DNA of 64,000 nt from positions 831,502-895,501 of the forward strand of contig NZ_LR733293.1 of the NCBI RefSeq assembly GCF_902506095.1, read 5' to 3'. This document shows, piece after piece, positions 1 to 8,762 of the stretch. Every line of letters begins with the position of its first letter. The first letter of the stretch is position 1. The notes under the pieces are model-generated. The model ran no database searches and was not told where the DNA came from. It saw nothing but the letters and a program-made list of their open reading frames with translations. The position numbers and the translations under genes were made by a program. Origin of the DNA: Arthrobacter sp. 9AX (lineage in GTDB: Bacteria > Actinomycetota > Actinomycetes > Actinomycetales > Micrococcaceae).

Positions 1-241
1 AATCACCCTGATCTTCATCGCCATCATCAAGCTGGCCCGGGACCAGGTGTCCGCCGGGAGGATGTCCGCGACCGTCCAGGGGCTTGGCTATTGCTTCGGC
101 GCCGTGGCTCCTCCGCTGGTGGGCTACATACACGACGTCTCGGGTTCCTGGACGCCGGCCCTGCTGGTCATCCTGGCCTCGGTGCTCACGTTCTTCGTCG
201 CGGCCACCCTCTCTGTGCGGCGGGTACCGAAGGGCCGCTAA
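1..241 (+). CDS. MFS transporter, C-terminal end (partial, runs off left edge)
   Basis: The reading frame is open from base 2 to the TAA at 239-241, so only the last ~79 residues are present. They contain two hydrophobic segments separated by a short loop (GYIHDVSGSWTPA) and end in a basic tail, as in the last helices of a major facilitator permease. The glycine/proline-rich stretch QGLGYCFGAVAPPLVGYIHD resembles CynX/NimT-type MFS proteins. The substrate cannot be told from this fragment. The gene converges on aceB, with hairpins between them. Confidence 0.6.
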   Translation, partial: ITLIFIAIIKLARDQVSAGRMSATVQGLGYCFGAVAPPLVGYIHDVSGSWTPALLVILASVLTFFVAATLSVRRVPKGR

Positions 242-242
242 G

Positions 243-267
243 GCGACGGCCGCCGTCGGGCTTTTCC
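243..267 (+). terminator. Possible intrinsic terminator after the MFS gene
   Basis: CGACG / CGTCG arms (244-248 and 254-258) with a GC-rich centre are followed by GGGCTTTT directly after the stop codon. The stem is short, so confidence is moderate. Confidence 0.4.
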
Positions 268-303
268 CTGCGGTGCACAGACGCTGTCTCAGATCCTGCA
301 ACA

Positions 304-358
304 AATACACCGACGCTCTCTCACTTTCTTCAGGAAAGTGAGAGAGCGTCGGTGTATT
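304..358. repeat. Perfect 25-bp inverted repeat (REP-like hairpin / bidirectional terminator)
   Basis: Arms 304-328 and 334-358 are perfect reverse complements around a 5-nt loop (TTCAG). The arms contain CTCTCTCACTT / AAGTGAGAGAG, and another AAGTGAGAGAGCGT copy lies at 368-381. The same 14-mer recurs as an inverted pair at 33204-33293. The position between two convergent genes suits a bidirectional terminator; the recurrence suggests a dispersed repeat family. Confidence 0.75.
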
Positions 359-474
359 AGGCACATCAAGTGAGAGAGCGTTCGAGGGTGGTGCTCCGTC
401 GCCGGGCCGGCCCTCCGGATTTCGGAGGCGCCTGTTGCGAAGAGCATGCCGGCCCGGCAGACGGAAGTTCTTGC

Positions 475-2127
475 TCAGGCTGCGGCGAGCTCCTCAACGG
501 TGGCCTGTTCACGGGCTTCGGTGAGGTAGCGGGCGTAGGCGGGGAGGGTGAGGAAGGACGGGAAGTCGTTGCCGAGGGTGACTTCTTCGAAGATGTCGCG
601 GGCGTCTTCGAAGCGGTCGCCGTCGAAGCGTTCGAGCCGGGCGAATTCCTCGTCGAGGAGTTCCTCGACCCAGTGGTGGGTGATGATTTCGCCGTGGTCG
701 GTGATGGCCGACGCGAACATCCACTGCCACAGCTGGGAGCGGGAGATCTCGGCGGTGGCGGCGTCTTCCATGAGATTGTGGATGGCCACTGCGCCGTTGC
801 CGCGGAGCCAGGATTCGATGTAGCGGATGCCTACTTCGATGTTGTTCCGGATGCCCTGTTCGGTGATGGTGCCGGTGGTTGCTGCCACGTCGATCAGGGC
901 GCGGTCGTCCGGGGTGACGTCCTCCCGGAGCCGGTCCAGCTGGTTGGTCTTGTCGCCGAGGACGCCGTCGAACACTTCCCGGCAGACGGGCACCAGGTCG
1001 GGGTGGGCCACCCAGGAGCCGTCGAACCCGTCGTTTGCTTCGCGGGTTTTGTCCGCGCGGACCTTCTCAAGGGCGTTGGCGTTGGCTGCCTCGTCCTTGC
1101 GGTTGGGCACGGCTGCTGCCATGCCGCCGATGGCCATGGCGCCGCGCTTGTGGCAGGCGCGGACCAGTTGTTCGGTGTAGGCGCGCATGAAGGGCTGGGT
1201 CATGGTGACCTGGCCGCGGTCAGGGAGCACGAAGCGGGGGCCGCGGGTCCGGAAGTTCTTGATCAGGGAGAAGATGTAGTCCCAGCGGCCGGCGTTCAGG
1301 CCGGCGGCGTGGTCCCGCAGTTCGTAGAGGATTTCCTCCATTTCGAAGGCTGCGGTGATGGTTTCGATCAGCACGGTGGCGCGGATGGTTCCCTGCGGGA
1401 TGCCGAGCAGGTCCTGGGCGAGGATGAAGATGTCGTTCCAGAGCCGCGCTTCGAGGTGGTTTTCGATCTTGGGCAGGTAGAAGTACGGGCCCTTGCCCTG
1501 GGCGAGCAGCCGGCGGGCGTTGTGGAAGAAGAACAGGCCGAAGTCAACGATGCCGCCGGCGATCGGGGCACCGTCGATCAGCATGTGCTTTTCGGGCAGG
1601 TGCCAGCCGCGGGGGCGGACCACGATGGTGGGCAGGTCGCCGGCGGGCCGGAGCTTGTATTCCTTGCCCTCAGGGCTGGTGAAGTCGATGCGGCGTTCCA
1701 AGGCGTCGGTGAGGTTCAGTTGGCCCTTGATCACGTTGCGCCACGTGGGGGTGGAGGAATCCTCCATGTCCGCGAGCCACACCTTGGCGCCGGAGTTCAG
1801 GGCGTTGATGGTCATCTTCTGGTCCACCGGCCCGGTGATCTCCACCCGCCGGTCTTCCAGGCCCGGCGCCGGGGGAGCGACCCGCCAGGACGGGTCGTTG
1901 CGGATGTGCTCGGTCTCCCGCAGGAACCGCGGGTCCTGGCCGGCGGCAATGTCGGCGCGGCGGGTCCTTCGTGCCTGCAGCAGCTCCTGCCGGCGTTCCG
2001 CAGTGGCCCGGTGCAGCTTGGCAACGAACCCCAGCGCATCCGGTGTCAAAACCTCATCCTGCCGGCACATGGGCTGCGCGGTGAGTGTAATGCCGTTGAT
2101 CGTGAAGCTATCGGTGAAGCTGTTCAT
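475..2127 (-). CDS. aceB: Malate synthase A
   Basis: 550 residues, the usual length for malate synthase A, which condenses glyoxylate and acetyl-CoA to malate in the glyoxylate shunt. The family signature [16 protein letters not shown] lies at residues 271-286, and the conserved [11 protein letters not shown] and [10 protein letters not shown] blocks are present. I chose the ATG at 2127 because AAGGAGA lies just upstream and the protein then begins like the family; a longer in-frame extension to 2313 runs through the hairpin region and is unlikely. It lies downstream of aceA on the same strand, separated by a 251-nt structured gap, so the two may be transcribed separately or processed. RamB-like control is inferred from the neighbouring regulator. 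Confidence 0.95.
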   Translation of the reverse strand: MNSFTDSFTINGITLTAQPMCRQDEVLTPDALGFVAKLHRATAERRQELLQARRTRRADIAAGQDPRFLRETEHIRNDPSWRVAPPAPGLEDRRVEITGPVDQKMTINALNSGAKVWLADMEDSSTPTWRNVIKGQLNLTDALERRIDFTSPEGKEYKLRPAGDLPTIVVRPRGWHLPEKHMLIDGAPIAGGIVDFGLFFFHNARRLLAQGKGPYFYLPKIENHLEARLWNDIFILAQDLLGIPQGTIRATVLIETITAAFEMEEILYELRDHAAGLNAGRWDYIFSLIKNFRTRGPRFVLPDRGQVTMTQPFMRAYTEQLVRACHKRGAMAIGGMAAAVPNRKDEAANANALEKVRADKTREANDGFDGSWVAHPDLVPVCREVFDGVLGDKTNQLDRLREDVTPDDRALIDVAATTGTITEQGIRNNIEVGIRYIESWLRGNGAVAIHNLMEDAATAEISRSQLWQWMFASAITDHGEIITHHWVEELLDEEFARLERFDGDRFEDARDIFEEVTLGNDFPSFLTLPAYARYLTEAREQATVEELAAA

Positions 2128-2182
2128 CTGAAGTCTCCTTAAAGACAAAAAAGGAAGTTCGACGGCGGTACTTGCCTGGGTG

Positions 2183-2301
2183 GGCCCGGATGGGAAATCC
2201 TCCGCGTGCTGTCCCCGTCCCCGGCGTAGGACCTCGCAGAGCTTGGTCGACGCCGGGGACGGGGCCCCTTTACGCACGCTTCCGGATTCCCCATCCGGGC
2301 C
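2183..2301. repeat. Long imperfect palindrome in the aceA-aceB gap
   Basis: Three nested stems pair in register: 2183-2200 with 2284-2301 (17 of 18), 2204-2209 with 2274-2279 (6 of 6) and 2213-2227 with 2250-2264 (15 of 15). The loop is 2228-2249. No T-run follows on either strand, so a simple intrinsic terminator is not obvious. It could be an mRNA-stability or attenuation structure, or a miniature repeat element. Confidence 0.7.
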
Positions 2302-2378
2302 GGGCGACGTCACGCTGAGGCCGTGCCGCCGTCGTGCCTCATTGGTGAGCGAGGCGAATGGCTCACCTTGGGCGGAAA

Positions 2379-3707
2379 TTAGTGGAACTGGCCCTCTTCT
2401 GTCGATCCGACAAGTGCGAGGGTGGATGCGTTCGGGTTGAGCGCGGTGGAGATGTCGTCGAAGTAGCCGGTGCCGACTTCGCGCTGGTGCTTGGTTGCGG
2501 TGTAGCCGCGGGATTCGGAGGCGAATTCCTTTTCCTGCAGTTCGACGTAGGCGCTCATGCCCTCGCGGGCGTAGCCGTGGGCGAGGTCGAACATCGAGTA
2601 GTTCAGGGCGTGGAATCCGGCCAGGGTGATGAACTGGAAGGTGAAGCCCATGGCGCCGAGTTCACGCTGGAACTTCGCGATCGTGGCGTCGTCCAGGTGC
2701 TTGCGCCAGTTGAACGACGGCGAGCAGTTGTAGGAAAGCATCTGGTCAGGGAAGTCGGCCTTGACTGCTTCGGCGAACTTGCGGGCCAGTTCCAGGTCCG
2801 GGGTGCCGGTTTCCATCCAGATCAGGTCCGAGTAGGGGGCGTAGGCCTTGGCGCGGGCGATGCAGGGTTCGATGCCGTTGCGGACCTTGTAGAAGCCCTC
2901 GGCGGTACGTTCACCGGTGATGAATTCCTGGTCGCGTTCGTCCACATCCGAGGTGATCAGGGTGGCTGCCTCGGCGTCCGTGCGGGCGATGACCACGGAC
3001 GGCGTGCCGGCGACGTCGGCTGCGAGGCGGGCGGCGTTCAGGGTGCGGACGTGCTGCTGGGTGGGGATGAGCACCTTGCCGCCGAGGTGGCCACACTTCT
3101 TTTCGGAGGCGAGCTGGTCTTCCCAGTGCACACCTGAGGCGCCGGCCTGGATCATGGATTTCATGAGTTCGTAGGCGTTCAGCGGACCGCCGAAGCCGGC
3201 CTCGGCGTCGGCGACGATCGGGACCAGCCAGTCCTCGACGGTCTGTACGCCTTCGGAGAACTCGATCTGGTCGGCCCGGAGCAGGGCGTTGTTGATGCGC
3301 CGGACCACGGTGGGGACCGAATTGGCCGGGTAGAGGGACTGGTCCGGGTAGGTGTGGCCGGAGTTGTTGGCGTCCGCGGCGACCTGCCAGCCCGAGAGGT
3401 AGATGGCCCGCAGCCCGGCTTTGACCTGCTGCACGGCCTGGTTGCCGGTCAGCGCACCCAGGGCGTTCGTGTAGCCGCCGGACTTGTGCTCTTCGGTGAG
3501 CTGCTTCCAGAGCTTCTCCGAGCCGCGGCGGGCCAGGGTGTGTTCTTCGGAGACGCGGCCACGGAGACGGACGACGTCGGAAGCTGAGTAGTCCCGGGTC
3601 ACACCTTCCCAGCGGGGATTGGCGGCCCACTCAAGCTCCAGGGCGGCGGCCTGCTGTGTTGTGTCCTGGCCGGACGGCTGCTGGGTGGGCTCAAATGCTG
3701 CAGTCAT
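2379..3707 (-). CDS. aceA: Isocitrate lyase
   Basis: 442 residues. Cleaves isocitrate to succinate and glyoxylate, the first step of the glyoxylate shunt. The catalytic KKCGH motif is at residues 203-207, preceded by the conserved SGVHWEDQL block, and GWQVAADAN is near residue 107. Length matches bacterial AceA. The ATG at 3707 is preceded by GAGGAGAT at good spacing. aceA and the ramB-like gene diverge from a 154-bp control region that holds a hairpin in the aceA leader and a TTTGCAA element. Expression on acetate or fatty acids and repression by the neighbour are inferred by analogy with Corynebacterium. Confidence 0.96.
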   Translation of the reverse strand: MTAAFEPTQQPSGQDTTQQAAALELEWAANPRWEGVTRDYSASDVVRLRGRVSEEHTLARRGSEKLWKQLTEEHKSGGYTNALGALTGNQAVQQVKAGLRAIYLSGWQVAADANNSGHTYPDQSLYPANSVPTVVRRINNALLRADQIEFSEGVQTVEDWLVPIVADAEAGFGGPLNAYELMKSMIQAGASGVHWEDQLASEKKCGHLGGKVLIPTQQHVRTLNAARLAADVAGTPSVVIARTDAEAATLITSDVDERDQEFITGERTAEGFYKVRNGIEPCIARAKAYAPYSDLIWMETGTPDLELARKFAEAVKADFPDQMLSYNCSPSFNWRKHLDDATIAKFQRELGAMGFTFQFITLAGFHALNYSMFDLAHGYAREGMSAYVELQEKEFASESRGYTATKHQREVGTGYFDDISTALNPNASTLALVGSTEEGQFH

Positions 3708-3742
3708 CGTTGATCTCCTCGATTGAGCTCCGGCGGTTTACT

Positions 3743-3778
3743 GCTGGCCGGGCCTGCTTCTTCGCAGTCCCGGCCAGC
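3743..3778. other. Hairpin in the aceA 5' leader
   Basis: GCTGGCCGGG (3743-3752) and CCCGGCCAGC (3769-3778) form a perfect 10-bp stem with a 16-nt loop, 36 nt upstream of the aceA start codon. It lies where the transcript leader should be, so it may affect aceA mRNA. Confidence 0.5.
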
Positions 3779-3822
3779 TACCCCGGTGCGGTGTAACTTT
3801 TCCGTGAACACCACTTTTCTGC

Positions 3823-3830
3823 ATTTGCAA
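3823..3830. promoter_or_regulatory. Candidate RamB-type half-site in aceA/ramB divergent promoter
   Basis: ATTTGCAA resembles the TTTGCAA core reported for RamB sites in Corynebacterium. It lies between the divergent aceA and ramB-like genes. The match is short and inferred by analogy only. Confidence 0.35.
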
Positions 3831-3861
3831 CCGGCTTTCTAGACAAAAACTCTGGAAAGAA

Positions 3862-5376
3862 ATGCACTTCTTCACGTATTCTTCAAAAATGTCGCCTTCA
3901 AGCTGGAACAGGGAAGTTTTGCAGACGCCGTCCCCGGGGACGGTGGCGGAACTGGACGTCATCTCACTGGGCCGCCGCGTGCGCCACCTCCGCAAACAGG
4001 CGGGGCTTACCCTGGAAGGCCTGAGTGCCGCCGTCGGAACAGCACCGAGCCAGCTGAGCCTGATTGAAAATGGCAAGCGGGAACCCAAACTCGGCCTCCT
4101 CCAACACTTGGCGTCCGCGCTCAACGTAAGCATCGATCAACTGCTCGGGGCTGAACCTCCCAGCCGCCGGGCCGCCTTGGAAATCGAGCTCGAGCGGTAC
4201 CAGCGCGGGCCCCTCTATGAGTCCCTGAACCTGCCGAAAATCCGCATCAGCTCACGGCTTCCGCTCGATGTGCTGGAGGCCCAGGTGGGGCTGCTGCAGG
4301 AGCTCGAACGCAAGATGAACGAGCAGGTGGCTACCCCGGAAGAAGCCCGCCGGGCCAACGGTGAACTGCGGGCCATGATGCGGGAGCGTGGCAACTATTT
4401 TCCGGAGTATGAGGCGGAGGCGCAGAAGGTCCTGAAAGAGGTGGGCTACACCACCGGGCCGCTGAGCCAGCACGTGATCGCGGACATCGCCGCACACCTC
4501 GGTTTCACCCTCCATCATGTAGGGGATCTGCCGCACTCAACACGGTCCGTGACGGATTTGAAGAACCGCAGAATTTACCTGACCCAGAGCCAGCGGCAGG
4601 ACCACGATCCCCGCTCTGTCCTGCTGCAGGCCCTGGGCCACTACGTTCTGGGGCACGAAACTCCCCGGAACTACGGCGATTTCCTCGCGCAGCGGGTGGC
4701 TACCAACTATTTCGCTGCTGCCCTTCTCCTCCCCGAACAGGCAACCGTCGAATTTTTGCAGAAAGCCAAGACGGCGAAGGCGATCGCGGTTGAGGACATC
4801 CGGGACGCGTTTGCCGTTTCCTATGAAACCGCGGCGCACCGCTTCACCAACCTGGCCACGAAGCATCTGGGCATCACCACGCATTTCCAGAAAACGCACC
4901 AGAGCGGAATCATCTACAAGGCGTATGAGAACGACGGCGTGAACTTTCCGCAGGACCATACCGGCGCCATCGAGGGGCAGCCGTCATGCAAGGCGTGGAC
5001 GTCGCGGGCAGTGTTTGATGTGCCGGACAAGTTCAGCGCCTACAGCCAGTACACGGACACGCCGTCCGGAACCTACTGGTGCACCGCCCGCACCGAACGC
5101 TCGGCCAGCGGGGAGTTCTCGCTCAGCATCGGGGTGCCGTACCAGCATGTGAAGTGGTTCCGCGGGCGGGAGACGACGGCGCGGGCTACCTCAAACTGCC
5201 CGGATCCCACCTGCTGCAAACGCCCGCCTGAGTCCTTGACATCCGAGTGGGCCGGCAACGCCTGGCCCTCCGCCCGCGCCCACTCCCACTTGCTGGCCGC
5301 CATGCCCCCGGGAGCCTTTCCCGGCGTGGACGAGACCGAGGTGTACAGCTTCCTGCAGGCCCACTCGGGGACCTAA
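3862..5376 (+). CDS. ramB: XRE-family regulator, RamB-like (glyoxylate/acetate metabolism)
   Basis: 504 residues. An XRE helix-turn-helix at about residues 37-95 (LRKQAGLTLEGLSAAVGTAPSQLS, then a Cro-like end) is followed by a helical linker. Next comes an IrrE/ImmA-like middle domain (LQALGHYVLGHETPRNYGDFLAQRVATNYFAAALLLP) that lacks a clear HExxH, then a cysteine-containing C-terminal domain. This order matches the RamB/ScfR family, which represses acetate and glyoxylate genes in Corynebacterium. Position next to and divergent from aceA supports the role. The start is uncertain: ATG 3862 or ATG 3889; neither has a well-spaced Shine-Dalgarno, so the mRNA may be leaderless. Confidence 0.85.
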   Translation: MHFFTYSSKMSPSSWNREVLQTPSPGTVAELDVISLGRRVRHLRKQAGLTLEGLSAAVGTAPSQLSLIENGKREPKLGLLQHLASALNVSIDQLLGAEPPSRRAALEIELERYQRGPLYESLNLPKIRISSRLPLDVLEAQVGLLQELERKMNEQVATPEEARRANGELRAMMRERGNYFPEYEAEAQKVLKEVGYTTGPLSQHVIADIAAHLGFTLHHVGDLPHSTRSVTDLKNRRIYLTQSQRQDHDPRSVLLQALGHYVLGHETPRNYGDFLAQRVATNYFAAALLLPEQATVEFLQKAKTAKAIAVEDIRDAFAVSYETAAHRFTNLATKHLGITTHFQKTHQSGIIYKAYENDGVNFPQDHTGAIEGQPSCKAWTSRAVFDVPDKFSAYSQYTDTPSGTYWCTARTERSASGEFSLSIGVPYQHVKWFRGRETTARATSNCPDPTCCKRPPESLTSEWAGNAWPSARAHSHLLAAMPPGAFPGVDETEVYSFLQAHSGT

Positions 5377-5410
5377 ACGGGGGTGGCAGCGTCGCCCGCT
5401 CCCGGCCCGG

Positions 5411-6409
5411 TTAGCCGTGCAGCTCCCGGTACGCCTTGGCGGCGGCGGGATGCAGGGGGACGCCGGCGGTGTTGATGAGGCTCTCCGCGCTGAGGAACTG
5501 GACGCCCAGGGTGGACTGGGGGATCAGTTCCGCGGCCGAGTGCACCAGCAGCTGGACCGTCCGCTCCACCGTGCCATCATCGAGGTCTTTGCGGCACAGG
5601 AGCAGGTTGGGGGCACCCACCGTCCACACCGCCGGCACGTCGGAATAGCTGCCGTCCGGGATCAGGACCCGGTCGTACATCCCGCCGTACCGCCGTCGAA
5701 GTTCCGGCAGCAGGCCGGACAGGTCCAGAAGTCCCAGGGCCACCTCCTGCTGAGCCGCGGCAATGGCAGCCGTGGGAACCCCGCCGGACCAGAACAGGGC
5801 ATCCACGGTTCCGGCCTTGAGGGCGGCGATGCCGTCATTCAGGCCAAGATGTTCAACGGTGGCTGTTCCGGCGGTGGGCCTGGCCGAATCCGCCGAGGTG
5901 CCCAGGCCGGCGGCCTCAAGCAGCCGGGGAGTGGTCAGCGATGTGCCCGAACCCGGTTGGCCCACAGCAACCCGGCGTCCCGCCAGCCCGGAAATGTCGC
6001 GGACGCCGCTGTCCTTCCGCACCACGCAGTGGACGTAGTTTTCGTATACCTTCCCCACCGCGGCGATCTCCGCTCCCGCCCCCGGCTGGACGGCCGCGTC
6101 GGCCAGGGCGACGGCAAAAGCGGCCCTGCCGGCATGGAGTTCCTCGATGTTGTCCAGACTCCCTCCGGTGGCTACCGCCATGGCATGGCGCGCAACGCCG
6201 TGGCGTTCCAGCGCTGCCGCCAGCAGGGTGGAGAACTCCAGATAAAACCCGCCGGGTTCACCGCCGGCCACTGTCAGGCTCTCCGGCCGGCCGCCGCCGG
6301 TACAGGCGCCGAGGGACGGCGGCAGAAACCCTGCAAGTCCGACGGCGACAGCTGACTTGAGCACGGACCGGCGGGGTGGCGGGGTGGCGGGTTCACGCAA
6401 GGGGACCAC
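5411..6409 (-). CDS. TAXI-family TRAP solute-receptor lipoprotein
   Basis: 332 residues from a GTG at 6409 that overlaps the end of the histidine kinase gene. The N-terminus has a twin-arginine-like RRSVLK, a hydrophobic stretch and a lipobox ending at Cys36 (SLGAC). The mature part shows TAXI-type features: TVAGGEPGGFYLEFSTLLAAALE near the start and GRRVAVGQPGSGTS in the middle. TAXI proteins normally bind small carboxylates for a TRAP permease, but no TRAP membrane gene is in the window. Encoded in one unit with the two-component system, so it may serve as a ligand sensor for the kinase; that is inference. Confidence 0.8.
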   Translation of the reverse strand: MVPLREPATPPPRRSVLKSAVAVGLAGFLPPSLGACTGGGRPESLTVAGGEPGGFYLEFSTLLAAALERHGVARHAMAVATGGSLDNIEELHAGRAAFAVALADAAVQPGAGAEIAAVGKVYENYVHCVVRKDSGVRDISGLAGRRVAVGQPGSGTSLTTPRLLEAAGLGTSADSARPTAGTATVEHLGLNDGIAALKAGTVDALFWSGGVPTAAIAAAQQEVALGLLDLSGLLPELRRRYGGMYDRVLIPDGSYSDVPAVWTVGAPNLLLCRKDLDDGTVERTVQLLVHSAAELIPQSTLGVQFLSAESLINTAGVPLHPAAAKAYRELHG

Positions 6410-7844
6410 CTTCGCTGGACGTCGGCGCCACAACGATGAAAGCCGATGCGGAAAACTCGATCCGGGCCGATAACCCGTGCGGAGCCGCCTTGGACAGCAC
6501 CAGCCGTCCGCCGTTGGCTGCGGCCAGCTCCTCCACAATGGTCATGCCCAGTCCCGTACCCGGGACGGAGGAGTGCCGCGGGGACCGCCAGAACCTGCTG
6601 GTTGCGGAGGTGAGCTCCGCGTCCGAAAGCCCCGGACCGTCGTCGGAAACCTCCACTGTGACACGGCCCCGGTGCGGGCGCACCGCAACCCTGATGATGG
6701 CGCCGGGCGCATACTTGACGGCGTTGTTCAGGAGTTCGCCGGCCATCTGGGCCAGCTCTTCCGGGTGGCAGGCAACCAGGGCCGGGAGGCGCGGCGGCGG
6801 AGCCAGGACCAGCCCGCAGCCAGCCTTTTCCGCCAGTGGTGCGGCGCGTTCCACCTCCCCCTGGAGGATCGGATAAGGGTCCACCGGCTGGGCCGGCGCA
6901 TGGTCAGCGGAGCGGACGGCAGCACGCAGGTAGCCTTCGGATGCCCGGTGTTCCGCGGCCGCGAGCTTCAGCACGCCGTCAAGGATCTCTTCGACCCGCT
7001 CAAGTTCCGCCATCGCCTGCTCGGCTGCATCGTGTTCCCGCGCAGTCTTGAGTTCGAGCTGGAGCAGGTCCAGCCGCAGCCGCAGCGCACCCACCGGGTT
7101 CCGCAGCTGGTGCGAGGTGTCCGCGATCAGCTGCCGTTGCGCGGCCATGCTGGCGCTCACGGTCCTGGCCATGGCCGTGAAGGAACGGCTCAGTTCCCGC
7201 AGCTCGGGGGGACCGTCCTCCGGGAGGCGGCCGGTCCGCCCGGTCCGCTCCAGCTCGTGCACGGCCGAGTCCAGCCGAAGGACAGGCCGCAGGACCCATC
7301 CCGTGACCCGGGCAGCCGCCACCAGGAGCACCGCGGCCAGCGCCAGCGCAGCAATGCCCACCAAAAGCCACCGCTCACGAAGCTTCTGCTGCGCCTTGTC
7401 CGCATGGACGTCCAGAACCACAGCACCCAGGACCTGGCTGGCGCTGCCAAACGGCCGGAAGATGACATGGGAGTCAGTGCCAAAGGGCTCCAGCGGCTCC
7501 AGCGAAGTGCCGCTGACGTTTAGCCGGGCAAGGGACAGGGCATTCTGCACATCGGGCCGTTCGGCGGGAAGACCCCCGGATTCCAGGGTGTCCTGCTGGA
7601 CCCGGACCACAATGCCCTCACCGTAAAGCGCGGCATACGTGTCCATCTCCCGCTGCAGGCGCACGTTATCGCCGTCGCCGGCAGCATCAAAAGCCACCTG
7701 CGCCAACCGGTTCAGCGACGCAGCCCGGTTGATCTGCAGCTCCTGCGTCAGCTCGCGGGAGGCGGACGTGAGGATGGTGCCCGAAATCAGGAAGACCACC
7801 ACCAGGCAGAGCACGCTGAGGACGCCCAGGACCCGCAGCCTCAT
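6393..7844 (-). CDS. Sensor histidine kinase
   Basis: 483 residues. Two membrane segments (about residues 5-25 and 150-172) enclose an extracytoplasmic sensor loop, followed by a HAMP-like region. The phosphoacceptor H-box is DTSHQLRNPVGALR and the ATPase domain shows the N-box ELLNNAVKYAPG, G1 DDGPGLSD and G2 GTGLGMTIVEE. The start ATG overlaps the stop of the response regulator gene (ATGA), and the TAXI gene overlaps its end, so the three form one operon. The partner is the OmpR-type regulator upstream. The signal may be an organic acid, judged only from the neighbours. Confidence 0.93.
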   Translation of the reverse strand: MRLRVLGVLSVLCLVVVFLISGTILTSASRELTQELQINRAASLNRLAQVAFDAAGDGDNVRLQREMDTYAALYGEGIVVRVQQDTLESGGLPAERPDVQNALSLARLNVSGTSLEPLEPFGTDSHVIFRPFGSASQVLGAVVLDVHADKAQQKLRERWLLVGIAALALAAVLLVAAARVTGWVLRPVLRLDSAVHELERTGRTGRLPEDGPPELRELSRSFTAMARTVSASMAAQRQLIADTSHQLRNPVGALRLRLDLLQLELKTAREHDAAEQAMAELERVEEILDGVLKLAAAEHRASEGYLRAAVRSADHAPAQPVDPYPILQGEVERAAPLAEKAGCGLVLAPPPRLPALVACHPEELAQMAGELLNNAVKYAPGAIIRVAVRPHRGRVTVEVSDDGPGLSDAELTSATSRFWRSPRHSSVPGTGLGMTIVEELAAANGGRLVLSKAAPHGLSARIEFSASAFIVVAPTSSEGGPLA

Positions 7845-8512
7845 GCGCCGGACGCCTCCACCCGGTACCCCACGCCGCGGACATTGATGATGAAGCCGGG
7901 CTTCTGCAGTTTGGCCCGCAGCCCGGTGAGGTGGACATCCAGCGACCGGGATGACGCCAGGAAAGCGTCGCCCCACAGGGCGTCCAGGATCTGTTCCCGG
8001 GTGACCACCGAGCCGGCGTGGCGTGCCAGCAGCGCGAGGAGTTCGAATTCCGTGGCGGTCAGGGGGAGGGGTGCGCCACCTTTGGCCGCAGTGCGCCGGT
8101 TCAGGTCGACCGCAACGTCTTCCAAAACGATGATGTCCTCCTGCGGAACACCGCCGGCCCGCCCGGCCCGCCGTGTCACCGCTTCAATACGTGCCAGCAG
8201 TTCCACCAGCTTGACCGGTTTGACCAGGTAGTCGTCCGCCCCGGAGCGCAGCCCGAGCACCACGCTGCGTTCGTCGTCGCGTGCCGTCAGGATCAGGATG
8301 GGAACGTCGGTGACCTGGCGGAGTTTCCGCAGGACGTCCAGACCGTCCATGTCGGGGAGGCCAAGGTCCAGGAGGATCACCTGGAAGTTCCGGTGGGAGA
8401 GCAGCGCGTCCGCGCCGCGGGACAGCCGCTGGGCGTGGTGGCCGGCGCTTTCCACGGCGGCGGTCAGGGCGCCGGCCATGGCGTCGTCGTCCTCGACGAT
8501 CAGCACGTCCAT
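7841..8512 (-). CDS. OmpR-family response regulator
   Basis: 223 residues. The receiver domain has the acidic pair EDDD near the N-terminus, phosphoacceptor Asp in ILLDLGLPDMDG and the conserved Lys in YLVKPVKL. The C-terminal winged helix carries TATEFELLALLARHAGSVVTREQILDALWG and a typical SLDVHLTGLRAKL end. I chose the second ATG (8512) because AAGGA sits about 8 nt before it; the ATG at 8518 is the alternative. First gene of the operon with the kinase and TAXI protein. A tandem 10-mer repeat in the divergent gap towards the MHS permease could be its binding site. Confidence 0.93.
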   Translation of the reverse strand: MDVLIVEDDDAMAGALTAAVESAGHHAQRLSRGADALLSHRNFQVILLDLGLPDMDGLDVLRKLRQVTDVPILILTARDDERSVVLGLRSGADDYLVKPVKLVELLARIEAVTRRAGRAGGVPQEDIIVLEDVAVDLNRRTAAKGGAPLPLTATEFELLALLARHAGSVVTREQILDALWGDAFLASSRSLDVHLTGLRAKLQKPGFIINVRGVGYRVEASGA

Positions 8513-8649
8513 TGCCATCTTCCTTGCCGTTGTGCGGTTCCCGGATCGTCCCCGCCTTTTGGAGACTACCGCCTGCCCGGCAGTTTTGCCCCACATTTCG
8601 GTCTGGGGCGGTGGTCCGGGAGCCGGGGGAGGTCATCGCCGGCAAAACC

Positions 8650-8669
8650 TAAGGAAGTGTTAGGAAATG
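8650..8669. promoter_or_regulatory. Tandem 10-bp repeat, candidate response-regulator site
   Basis: TAAGGAAGTG is followed directly by TTAGGAAATG (8 of 10 identical). It lies in the 250-bp gap between the divergent response regulator and MHS permease genes. OmpR-family regulators bind direct repeats about one helical turn apart, so this is a plausible operator. Confidence 0.4.
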
Positions 8670-8711
8670 CCCCGCCACGTTGGTTGTGCACTGGATCACC
8701 CATACCGTGGA

Positions 8712-8759
8712 TGAGGTCCTCCGGCGTTGGAGGCCGATGTCACCACAAGGAGGACCTCA
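8712..8759 (+). promoter_or_regulatory. Stem that would sequester the Shine-Dalgarno of the MHS permease
   Basis: TGAGGTCCTCC (8712-8722) is the perfect complement of GGAGGACCTCA (8749-8759). The right arm contains most of the AAGGAGG ribosome site of the downstream gene (ATG 8763). The loop is 26 nt. The pairing would hide the ribosome site until opened. Confidence 0.5.
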
Positions 8760-8762
8760 CCG

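Noticed and set aside
370..2142. Long plus-strand ORF (590 codons) across aceB
   Set aside because: It is the mirror frame of a clear malate synthase, has no recognisable domain and shows the Gly/Val/Asp-rich composition of GC-rich shadow frames.
3862..5376. Active IrrE-type metalloprotease in the RamB-like protein
   Set aside because: The region that should hold HExxH reads LGHYVLGHE, so a peptidase role is not supported.
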